DNA of 64,000 nucleotides from contig SZPK01000027.1 in the NCBI GenBank assembly GCA_030263665.1, positions 13,175 to 77,174 on the forward strand, written 5' to 3'. The position numbers were made by a program, and so were the translations under genes. The notes beneath the pieces were generated by a model. The model ran no database searches. It was not told where the DNA came from and was given only the letters and a program-made list of their open reading frames with translations. The DNA is from Villigracilis sp024434165 (GTDB taxonomy: Bacteria; Chloroflexota; Anaerolineae; Anaerolineales; Villigracilaceae). The stretch's first letter is position 1; the number at the start of each line of letters is the position of its first letter. Shown here piece by piece: positions 57,417 to 64,000 of the stretch.

Positions 57417-58271
57417 CTAAATCGTATCCGCAAAGGTCTTTTCCATGCTTCTGAAATAGAAGAGACCAGATATAAAGATCAAGATCGAAATGCCAACCGA
57501 AACCCAAAGGGTGATATCCGGTCCGCTGCCGACGCCGAGCAGCGCCCAGCGAAAACCGTTGACCACGCCCGCCATCGGGTTGAGGGAATAAGCGATCTGC
57601 CATTTCTCCGAAATCACAGAGGCGGAATAGGCTACGGGCGTGGCAAACAGCCAAAACTGAGTCAGAAACGGAAGCGCCTGGTTCACATCCCGATATTGGA
57701 CGTTGATCGCTGAAAGCCAGAGGGCAACTCCAAGCGCAGTGATGATCGCAAGCAGGAGGAATAGCGGAAGTGTCCAGAGCAGATGCCAGGCGGGAGCAAC
57801 CTGGTAAATGAACATCAGAATTACGAGAATTACAAAGGCAATCAGAAAGTCCACCATGCCCGCGAAGACCGAGGCGGTCGGTAGGATCAGGCGCGGGAAG
57901 TAGATCTTCGTCACCATGTTTTGGTGCGCCACGAGCGAGCGGCTGCCCTGATTGAGCGCCGTCACGAACAGACCCCACGGCAAAAGCGCGGTGAATGAAA
58001 AGACAGGATAGGGAATGCCTTCGGTGGGAAGTTTTGCCACGCGGTCGAAGAGGAACGTAAAGACCAGCATGGTCATCACCGGCTGGACAACCGCCCATGC
58101 CATGCCCAGCAGGGTCTGTTTGTATTTCACCTTCACATCGCGCCAGACCATGAAGAAGATCAGTTCACGGTAGTGCAGCAGGTCGCGGAGGTTTAATGCT
58201 GCCAGCCCCTTGGACGGCTTGATGTAAACGGTGTGGGGTTCGTGGGGATTCGATTTTGAGATTTGCGTCAT
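57417..58271 (-). CDS. wzm: Polysaccharide ABC exporter permease (Wzm)
   Basis: 284 aa. ABC-2 type: LLHYRELIFFMVWRDVKVKYKQT (amphipathic lead-in), GMAWAVVQPVMTMLVFTFLF, six membrane helices, NVQYRDVNQALPFL, NPMAGVVNGFRW. Exports the lipid-linked glycan. Followed by wzt on the same strand. Confidence 0.93.
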   Translation of the reverse strand: MTQISKSNPHEPHTVYIKPSKGLAALNLRDLLHYRELIFFMVWRDVKVKYKQTLLGMAWAVVQPVMTMLVFTFLFDRVAKLPTEGIPYPVFSFTALLPWGLFVTALNQGSRSLVAHQNMVTKIYFPRLILPTASVFAGMVDFLIAFVILVILMFIYQVAPAWHLLWTLPLFLLLAIITALGVALWLSAINVQYRDVNQALPFLTQFWLFATPVAYSASVISEKWQIAYSLNPMAGVVNGFRWALLGVGSGPDITLWVSVGISILIFISGLFYFRSMEKTFADTI

Positions 58272-58276
58272 TTTTT

Positions 58277-58340
58277 CTCTGTCAAAAGTCGAAGGTCAAA
58301 GGTCTTCTTCCAACCCTCGACTTTCGACCTTCGACTTATT
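58277..58340. repeat. GTCGAAG/CGACTTT heptamers as inverted pair
   Basis: GTCAAAAGTCGAAGGTCAAAGGTC, spacer, then CCTCGACTTTCGACCTTCGACTT; the two halves are complementary. Confidence 0.75.
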
Positions 58341-59307
58341 TTATTTTGTCTCGATTTGCCTTGAACCATTCAATCGTGCGCCGCACGCCTTCTTCGAACG
58401 GGACCTGTGCGCTCCAGCCAAAGAGTTCCTTCGCGCGGCTGACGTCGAGTCCGCGTCGGGGCTGACCGTTGGGCTTGTCCGTCTGCCAGACGATTTTTCC
58501 CTGAAAACCGGTCATCCTGACGATCATCTCCGTCAGGTCCTTGATGGAAATCTCGTAGCCGGAGCCAAGGTTGACAGGCAGGTCGCCATTGTACTTCTCG
58601 GCGGCGGTAACGATGCCGTCGGCGGCGTCTTCTACATATAAGAACTCGCGCGTGGGCGAGCCATCGCCCCAGACGGGTAATTCCTTGTCGCCGCGTTCGT
58701 TCGCTTCAATCGCTTTGCGGATGAGGGCGGGAATCACGTGTGAAGTCTGCAAATTGAAGTTATCGCGCGGACCGTACAGGTTCACGGGCAAAAGGAAGAT
58801 GGCGTTGAAGCCGTACTGCTGGCGATACGCCTGCGCCTGCACGAGCATCATTTTCTTGGCAAGCCCATAGGGCGCGTTGGTCTCTTCGGGGTAACCGATC
58901 CAAAGATCGTCCTCCTTGAAGGGAACAGGCGTGAACTTGGGGTAGGCGCAGACCGTGCCAATGGCGACGAATTTGCCGATGCCGTTTTTGTACGCCTGGT
59001 GCATGAGTTCGACGCCCATCATCAGGTTGTCGTAGAAAAACTCGGCGGGATGTTCGCGGTTCGCGCCGATGCCGCCCACGTTCGCAGCGAGGTGGATGAC
59101 GACCACATTCTTCGGATCAATGCCGTTGAGCGTGTCCGCATACAGGCGCCTGATGTCGTTCGGGTCCACCAGGTTGTAGTTTTCGATGCGCGGGATGAAA
59201 ATATCCATTGCGCCGCGCTGCTTCAACTTTTCAGTCACGAACGAACCGAGAAAACCCGCTCCGCCAGTGACGATCACTTTTTTGTCTTTCCAGAAATTTT
59301 CTGCCAT
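58336..59307 (-). CDS. GDP-L-fucose synthase-like epimerase/reductase
   Basis: 323 aa. VIVTGGAGFLGSFVTEKL, HLAANVGGIGANREHPAEF, IGTVCAYPKFTPVPF, YGLAKKMML (Tyr/Lys), LPVNLYGPRDNF, GDGSPTREFLYVEDAAD. Strong resemblance to Fcl/WcaG. No GDP-mannose dehydratase gene is in the window. ATG 59307 has AAGGAG upstream; the frame upstream is repeat-derived. Confidence 0.87.
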   Translation of the reverse strand: MAENFWKDKKVIVTGGAGFLGSFVTEKLKQRGAMDIFIPRIENYNLVDPNDIRRLYADTLNGIDPKNVVVIHLAANVGGIGANREHPAEFFYDNLMMGVELMHQAYKNGIGKFVAIGTVCAYPKFTPVPFKEDDLWIGYPEETNAPYGLAKKMMLVQAQAYRQQYGFNAIFLLPVNLYGPRDNFNLQTSHVIPALIRKAIEANERGDKELPVWGDGSPTREFLYVEDAADGIVTAAEKYNGDLPVNLGSGYEISIKDLTEMIVRMTGFQGKIVWQTDKPNGQPRRGLDVSRAKELFGWSAQVPFEEGVRRTIEWFKANRDKIK

Positions 59308-59323
59308 GTTTGCTCCTTGTATA

Positions 59324-59412
59324 TGTCCTTGCGAGGAGGGCGTAAGCCCGACGAAGCAATCTCCTTGGGAGATTGCTTCGTCGCTCCCTATGGTCGCTCC
59401 TCGCAATGACAT
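59324..59412. repeat. TCATTGCGAG palindromic repeat, copy 7
   Basis: TGTCCTTGCGAGGAGGGCG...GAAGCAATCTCC TTGG GAGATTGCTTCGTCG...CTCCTCGCAATGACA (given in part). Ends at the last codon of the next gene. Confidence 0.85.
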
Positions 59413-60422
59413 TATTGAACAATAAACTGCGCGTTCCTGTATCTATCATCAGTCGGGTCTTTGATCAACCCGGTTTTCAATGCAAACAATACCTCGCGCA
59501 CGCCGTCGTCAACGGTCAGCGTCGTTTCGAACCCCAGCACACGCCTGATCTTCTCGAACGAGACTGTGATGTCGCGCATATCGCCGCCGAAGGTCAGGTC
59601 CTTGTATTCGACCACCGTTTCGGGCATGCGCTTTAGCACAAAGCCGACGATATCGTTCTTGGAATAATTTCCGTTCTCCGCGCCGAGGTTGAAGACCTGC
59701 CCGCGGATTTTCGATTGCTCCGCCTCCAACCCCATGATGACTCCCCGCACCACGTCACGGATGTGGACGAACGAGCGCGAGTATCCGCGCTGGTAGATGA
59801 TCAGCTGCCGCCTGGTAAACGCCTCCAGCACGAACTGGTTGACGATGAGATCGAAGCGCGTGCGGGGGGAAATGCCGTAGAGTGTCGCAAAACGGAAGAT
59901 CAAGGGAGCGCAAACCGCATCTTTCTGGGACAGCAAGAATTCCTCCGACGCGATCTTTGTCTCCGCATAAAGCGACTGCGGGTTAAGGGAGGTCTCCTCC
60001 GTAACCGGCTTGCCGTTTTCAGACAACCCGTAATTGCTGTATGTGGACGCGAACACGAACCGCTCCACGCCCAGATCCGCCGACTGCTCGAAGACCAGTT
60101 TCGTCGCCTCGACGTTGTACTTCCACGCCACCTGCTTCCCCACCGCCTGACAGGCGGGAAAGCCGACAATGCCCGCGAGATGGACAACGACATCCGGCTT
60201 TTTCCATTCTTTTTTGACCGCGTCGCGCACGGCGCGGCGTTCGGTCACATCCGCTTTGAAGAAGTGAAAGTTGGGATGACTCAAAAACGGCAGGATGCTT
60301 TCGCCGCCGAAGAGCAGCGTATCCAGGAGTGTGACCTGGTAATTTTGCCGGAGCAGTTCCGAGGTCAGAAGGGAGCCGATGTAGCCCGCCCCGCCGGTGA
60401 TGAGGACATGCTTTCCAGTCAT
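59412..60422 (-). CDS. NAD-dependent nucleotide-sugar epimerase/dehydratase
   Basis: 336 aa. LITGGAGYIGSLLTSELL, VVHLAGIVGFPACQ, FASTYSNYGLSE, YAETKIASEEFLL, FATLYGISPRTRFD, GYSRSFVHIRDVVRGV. Extended SDR of the GalE/RmlB group; exact sugar undetermined. Its ATG overlaps the stop of the regulator gene (ATGA). Confidence 0.87.
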   Translation of the reverse strand: MTGKHVLITGGAGYIGSLLTSELLRQNYQVTLLDTLLFGGESILPFLSHPNFHFFKADVTERRAVRDAVKKEWKKPDVVVHLAGIVGFPACQAVGKQVAWKYNVEATKLVFEQSADLGVERFVFASTYSNYGLSENGKPVTEETSLNPQSLYAETKIASEEFLLSQKDAVCAPLIFRFATLYGISPRTRFDLIVNQFVLEAFTRRQLIIYQRGYSRSFVHIRDVVRGVIMGLEAEQSKIRGQVFNLGAENGNYSKNDIVGFVLKRMPETVVEYKDLTFGGDMRDITVSFEKIRRVLGFETTLTVDDGVREVLFALKTGLIKDPTDDRYRNAQFIVQ

Positions 60423-60895
60423 TCCAAACCCTCCAGCCTGATCTTGTATCCGTCCAGCACAAGCGCAGGCGCGGATTTATCGTTCACCACCGCAATGCCC
60501 TGCTCGATGCAGGTCAATTTGCAAATATCCGCCACATCGCCCGAACCGGCGATGCGCACGCGGTCGAAGCCTGCCGCCCGCACTTTGGCAAGATGCTCCT
60601 TCACGCGCTGGCGGGTGCGGCGGTACACCGAAAAGGAACGCTCCACGTAATCCACCGCGAGGCGGGCGCGCAGGGCGAGACCTTCGGGCGTGATGATGTA
60701 CCGCAGTTTCTTGCGCTCGGCACGCGAGACTTTAAGCGCGCCTTTCGCGATCAGGCGCTTGATGTGCCAGTTGACCGTGCCGACCGCCACGCCCAGCTGC
60801 CGCGCCAGCGTGGACTGATTGACATCGGGGTCGTTTTCGATCTGTTCGAGCAGGGTCAATTCGCGCAGTTCTTCGTTTGTAGATTCGACACTCAT
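60419..60895 (-). CDS. Winged-helix regulator at the head of the glycan cluster
   Basis: 158 aa. HTH: LEQIENDPDVNQSTLARQLG VAVGTVNWHIKRLIAKGALK (about 16-56), then a helical domain and a C-terminal part with two Cys (ADICKLTCIEQGI). Resembles MarR-like regulators associated with exopolysaccharide loci. First gene of the minus-strand cluster and coupled to the epimerase gene. A perfect palindrome overlaps its promoter (60911-60930), pointing to autoregulation. Confidence 0.82.
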   Translation of the reverse strand: MSVESTNEELRELTLLEQIENDPDVNQSTLARQLGVAVGTVNWHIKRLIAKGALKVSRAERKKLRYIITPEGLALRARLAVDYVERSFSVYRRTRQRVKEHLAKVRAAGFDRVRIAGSGDVADICKLTCIEQGIAVVNDKSAPALVLDGYKIRLEGLE

Positions 60896-60910
60896 GCTTT
60901 ATAATTCCAA

Positions 60911-60930
60911 AATTCAGTCACTGAATTATA
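60911..60930 (-). promoter_or_regulatory. Operator candidate and -10 of the glycan cluster
   Basis: Perfect palindrome AATTCAGT C ACTGAATT (60911-60927) overlaps a minus-strand TATAAT (60925-60930). No recognisable -35 at standard distance, so an activator or another sigma factor may be involved. The start codon is 16 bases beyond the palindrome, with no Shine-Dalgarno. Confidence 0.55.
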
Positions 60931-60960
60931 ACTCAATTGAAGCAGGAGGGGGGAAATTAA

Positions 60961-61003
60961 AAAAATGAAAGCCGCATGAAATGAAAGGCTCATGCGGCTT
61001 TCG
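60961..61003 (-). terminator. Terminator of the 200-aa lipoprotein gene
   Basis: Minus strand AAAGCCGCATGA, 10-base loop, TCATGCGGCTTTCATTTTTTT. Confidence 0.85.
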
Positions 61004-61046
61004 TATTGATTGAGGCGAAGTCAAGTCGGCAGATTTGTCGCAAATG

Positions 61047-61649
61047 CTATGGAACTGGTGTATTGCAATGATTGAACCCATCAAAAACCATAGCGTAGTT
61101 ATCTCCCTCTTGAACAATCAATGGATATGTCGTCTTGGTAACCCACAAAAAATCCTCGCTTACTGCGCCGCCGCCTGCATACCAGGGATTATAGAAAATT
61201 TCTGATACTTTTACACGAAAATTAATTTCTGCGCGAAACTCTTTTTCGGTGTTAAGAAGGCAAATTTGCCACTCATCAGGAATTGTAACGGAAATGATAA
61301 AGTACTCTTGTAACCTGACTCTGTTTGGGAGATCTTCGCCAGTGTAATAATCCAACCACTTAATTGCCAGGCTTTTAGCGACTTCTTCCTTATATCCCGG
61401 ATCGGCCTTCTGACCAGCAATGTCCGTTACTGGTATAGTAGCTTTATAAGCAAAAGGAGGAATATATGCCGCTTCAGTCTGATTTGGTACCAACGGAATA
61501 TAATCTTCCCCGGTCGCTATAGGCACGGGCGAAATAAAAACCTCCAAGGTTTCTGTAGGCACATCCGTGGAAACTGGCGCTTTGCATCCCGAAGTAATAA
61601 TAGAAAGACCGGTCAATGCCCAGAGACAAATTATGGCAGGTTTAACCAC
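61047..61649 (-). CDS. Lipoprotein with an uncharacterised domain shared with the next gene
   Basis: 200 aa. Signal ending LSIITSGC (Cys 22), Thr/Pro linker, then a domain (about 88-200) with the pattern WLDYYTGEDLP, RLQEY, EFRAEINF, NPWYAGGG, YPLIVQEGDNY. The same pattern ends the 554-aa protein at 61796. AT-richer than the rest of the window. Domain not recognised. It is the last gene of a three-gene strand run with the broken peptidase. Confidence 0.72.
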   Translation of the reverse strand: MVKPAIICLWALTGLSIITSGCKAPVSTDVPTETLEVFISPVPIATGEDYIPLVPNQTEAAYIPPFAYKATIPVTDIAGQKADPGYKEEVAKSLAIKWLDYYTGEDLPNRVRLQEYFIISVTIPDEWQICLLNTEKEFRAEINFRVKVSEIFYNPWYAGGGAVSEDFLWVTKTTYPLIVQEGDNYAMVFDGFNHCNTPVP

Positions 61650-61795
61650 TTCAACTTTCTCCTCCGCCTATTTTCGATAACCTGCAATCGTTACTGTATG
61701 CCATGTATACCGGGTAAATCGGGTATCACTAAGAGGACTTCGGTTGAGGGTTTGTATTTTTTAAGAGTCTCTTTTCCAATTTAAGAAGATAAAAA

Positions 61796-63460
61796 TCATG
61801 GGTAAGAAATCGTACAATCCCATTTTCCATCCCAAGTATATATATCCCCTTCTCGAAAAACGAGCGGATATACAGATTTTCCAACAATCCACATACTGTC
61901 GAAGTCGAAGTTTCCACCACCAGCCAGCCAATGGTTATGTAAATAATCAATGAGTTTGGCATCGAAATTGATTTCTATGCGGAATTCATCCCGATAATCT
62001 CCAGGTAAACATTCCAAGGGTCCTTTGACAATATCCACATAATTGATGCGATACTCCTGCAATTGAAAGTTGTCTGGCAAATCATTGCTTGTATAACTGT
62101 CCAGCCAAATGACCGCAAGTTTGCTTGCAATAAGTTTGCGGGTCTCTAACGCAGATATGTCGCCCGAAATTGCCGACACCGGCACTACAGGCGCAGACGG
62201 ATAATTGACTGGCGTTTTTGTTATTAGAACGCCAGGAATTTCGTAGGGTGTTTCAGTTGGCACCCCGGCGGAGGCATCCGTTAACGAAGGCGTTTCGGTG
62301 AAGACTGGAGTAAGCACAGGCGCGAACGTTTCAACAAAAATCGTATTTTCTTTATCGCCGGATATGTACCATTCCCCATCAATGTTAACTAGATAGAGGA
62401 CAATCACCTGAAACCCATCATTCACATAGGCAGAAGCGGTATCTCCGATTATCTCCACTGATATAAATTTCAATTGACCCTTTCTCTGCGGGTTTTCAGC
62501 ACGGGCGGGAGCCATACCCCATTTTGAATCTATAAGAGCGTTTATCTCTTCCTGGGTTATTTCCCTGTTTTCTGCTCCAGCCTTCTCCTTTAAATCTTCA
62601 AAACGCATTGCGCTGTCTTTCCACCAATTATAATAAGCGATTTTGTAATCCAGATATCCTGGCGTTTCCAAATCAGGGTTGCTAATGAAGAATCTAACGA
62701 ATTCCATTTTTTCAGGAGCCACCACACGATTTATATCATTAACAAAAACGGATGGAAATTTTTCGGTATTAAAGGAGTACGATGCCTCTGCCTCAACATC
62801 ATAAGCAGTTTCAACTACTCTTATAACCTCTTTTATTTCAGGCGTATCGGACAAAACAGGAGAGGTTACCGATAACGGGGAATTTTGGATATATGCAATT
62901 AGTTCATTAAGACTCCACTCATCATTCTCAGAGATTGCCCTATCGTCTTTAATCTCATACACGCCTTGGAATCTGCCGCCGGTTATCCGATAATGGCCGG
63001 GGACAATGTCGGCTGTCAATCCTCGCGTATCTAAATCTAAAAATAGAAGATACGTCTTATTGACTTCAAGTATGGCCTCATCTGTCATCATCTGCACATT
63101 ATCCACTTTGCCCCCCAAAAAGCGAATGCGCACGGTTTTCTGCTGAATATCTCCTTTTAAGAGTTGTGCAGCATGAAAATCTATATCCGTAAAAATAATG
63201 TCATCAGGTGTAAGTCTCTGCACCGCGTCTCCCCCTGGTTTTTTTCCATCAGAGCTATTCCAACGACTGCCATAAATGGTATCTACATTACCTGCTACTA
63301 TCAGATCCGCCTCCGATATGAGATCGTCAAGCGACATCCTGACATACGAGTTACGGGTTACGATGGTGATGGGTACGCTCTCATTCTTTTTTTCTTGTAG
63401 AAAAAAAGTGACAGATAGGATTAAGGTCGGGATTATTAAGTAAAAAATTTTATTTTTCAT
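61796..63460 (-). CDS. Secreted/anchored protein of unknown function with the same C-terminal domain
   Basis: 554 aa. N-terminal signal/anchor (FYLIIPTLILSVTFFLQ). First domain about 38-200 (SLDDLISEADLIVAGNVDTIYGS; KTYLLFLDLDTRG). Middle helical part, Thr/Pro stalk about 385-425. C-terminal domain about 440-554: WLDSYTSNDLP, FQLQEYRI, EFRIEINFD, NHWLAGGG, YPLVFREGDIY. RBS GAAGGG before ATG 63460. The AT-rich composition contrasts with the window and suggests transfer (inference). Confidence 0.75.
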   Translation of the reverse strand: MKNKIFYLIIPTLILSVTFFLQEKKNESVPITIVTRNSYVRMSLDDLISEADLIVAGNVDTIYGSRWNSSDGKKPGGDAVQRLTPDDIIFTDIDFHAAQLLKGDIQQKTVRIRFLGGKVDNVQMMTDEAILEVNKTYLLFLDLDTRGLTADIVPGHYRITGGRFQGVYEIKDDRAISENDEWSLNELIAYIQNSPLSVTSPVLSDTPEIKEVIRVVETAYDVEAEASYSFNTEKFPSVFVNDINRVVAPEKMEFVRFFISNPDLETPGYLDYKIAYYNWWKDSAMRFEDLKEKAGAENREITQEEINALIDSKWGMAPARAENPQRKGQLKFISVEIIGDTASAYVNDGFQVIVLYLVNIDGEWYISGDKENTIFVETFAPVLTPVFTETPSLTDASAGVPTETPYEIPGVLITKTPVNYPSAPVVPVSAISGDISALETRKLIASKLAVIWLDSYTSNDLPDNFQLQEYRINYVDIVKGPLECLPGDYRDEFRIEINFDAKLIDYLHNHWLAGGGNFDFDSMWIVGKSVYPLVFREGDIYTWDGKWDCTISYP

Positions 63461-63464
63461 TTTG

Positions 63465-63929
63465 TTAACCCTTCGATAGATACTTTAGCAACGTGAATTT
63501 AAGTAGTCGGTCGAAATAAATTTTACAAAAATACGCTCCCGGCGGCGTCCCCGCCGCCGAGGACGGCGGCATGAGCAGGAATTTGTTTTCTAAAAAAGCC
63601 CTACGGATATTGCCAATTGATTCCATTTTCGTCTCCCGTTTCCAGGGTGATCCTGAAGGTTTCACCAAGCTGGAATCCATTAACATTGTTACGGTAGGAC
63701 ATGTCGCATTGAGATCATCTAAAAGAAGCCAATGACCAAACTCGTGTGTCATTACCTCTTGCACGCTAAAACTGATAGGTGATGGTGGAATGTTCGGATC
63801 AAACGGACGTTGGTCGTTAAAAATAGTATAAACATCCGTAAGGGTTGATCCTATATAGGCGTACCATGTATAGGCTGGTTCATAGTAATTATCAACATGC
63901 CCTGATTGACTTACAGAAAGGCTAAAGAG
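63465..63929 (-). pseudogene. Truncated zinc metallopeptidase (HEFGH type), broken at both ends
   Basis: The open frame continues upstream of its GTG at 63764 to about 63929 without a start, where it meets a TAG at the edge of the IS-like sequence. It reads ...FNDQRPFDPNIPPSPISFS, then VQEVMTHEFGHWLLLDDL (zinc motif HExxH) and TMLMDSS (Met-turn). This resembles a matrixin/M10-like peptidase core. The 3' end runs into copy 3 of the 115-bp element at 63595, which supplies the last 40 or so residues and the stop. N-terminus is missing. Confidence 0.7.
63500..63595. repeat. 115-bp palindromic element, copy 3 (right end missing)
   Basis: Identical to 221-316 except for one base in the core (GGAC versus GGAT). 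The last 20 bp, including the right inverted end, are absent. Inserted in the 3' part of the peptidase gene. Confidence 0.85.
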
Positions 63930-64000
63930 CTACTGCTCACCGAATAGGGCATAATTTGGTTGCTTCACGACCAAAGGAGGCCGCCGATGAGCAGTAGTCA
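63930..64000 (+). mobile_element. Left end of an insertion sequence (partial)
   Basis: The sequence turns abruptly from the peptidase frame into CTACTGCTCACCG (63930). Inverted arms CTACTGCTCA (63930-63939) and TGAGCAGTAG (63988-63997) flank a short leader with AAAGGAGG and an ATG at 63987. The rest lies outside the window. Confidence 0.5.
63987..64000 (+). CDS. Start of a putative transposase (partial)
   Basis: AAAGGAGG six bases before ATG; encodes MSSS and then leaves the window. The start codon sits within the right arm of the inverted repeat, so a hairpin could hide it. Identity cannot be judged from four codons. Confidence 0.4.

Noticed and set aside
18578..58340. Short tandem repeats considered as CRISPR arrays
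   Set aside because: Units are 7-8 bp without spacers, and no cas genes are present.
1..64000. tRNA or rRNA genes
   Set aside because: Looked for T-loop (GGTTCGAATCC-like) and rRNA core sequences by eye and saw none; a covariance-model scan would be decisive.

Overview
The window reads as chromosomal DNA of an uncultured Chloroflexota, most likely an Anaerolineae (inference). Grounds: moderately GC-rich sequence, secreted proteins with Thr/Pro stalks, a DUF1501/DUF1800 pair, an ECF sigma/anti-sigma pair, a cytochrome cd1-type reductase, a full-length MetH, and a very heavy load of short palindromes and 7-8 bp tandem repeats. No rRNA, tRNA or CRISPR array was recognised by eye.

Layout. 0-6.4 kb: a RAYT (REP-associated tyrosine transposase) with flanking REPs, then a minus-strand run metH - DUF2199 - DinB-like headed by a strong promoter, a SAM-I riboswitch and its terminator. 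6.5-12.2 kb: a lipoprotein with two cytochrome c domains and a d1 propeller, divergent from a one-component regulator (HTH + PBP domain) and a tungstate ABC transporter tupABC; a palindromic operator candidate is shared by the regulator and tupA. 12.3-23.4 kb: housekeeping and envelope genes (PQQ-type sugar dehydrogenase, DUF1232, OsmC, YacP-like NYN nuclease, histone-deacetylase-fold enzyme, zinc-ribbon membrane protein, DUF1501, DUF1800, two 4-TM paralogues, anti-sigma, ECF sigma). 23.5-25.9 kb: a compact type II restriction-modification pair of AvaI/BsoBI type. 26-29.7 kb: a TolB-like protein and a two-gene unit of unknown function (zinc ribbon + 692 aa). 30-33.5 kb: a pterin island (phenylalanine hydroxylase, pteridine reductase-like SDR, FolB/X, FolK, FolE). 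34.5-39 kb: beta-helix protein, DnaQ-WYL fusion, DUF4173-type membrane protein and a candidate 18-codon ORF in a structured RNA. 39-60.9 kb: a single-direction (minus) surface-glycan cluster with Wzm/Wzt exporter, GDP-fucose synthase-like, PseB, RmlD-like, NeuB-like and SpsF-like sugar enzymes, several glycosyltransferases, and a winged-HTH regulator with a palindromic operator candidate at its promoter. 61-64 kb: two secreted proteins sharing an uncharacterised C-terminal domain, a broken metallopeptidase, and the start of an insertion sequence.

The dominant unusual feature is how repeats interact with genes. At least five dispersed palindrome families and a class of 7-8 bp tandem repeats lie between genes, and also inside reading frames (MetH, pteridine reductase, several glycosyltransferases, anti-sigma factor, DUF1501/DUF1800 proteins) without breaking them. 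One 8-bp-period repeat expands the P3 arm of the SAM riboswitch. Several genes take their stop codon from a repeat. The RAYT next to metH is a plausible mobiliser of part of this load.

The other main candidate for something undescribed is a run of TTATCCACA boxes, all in one orientation and mostly 21-22 bp apart, at 48.67-48.86 kb.
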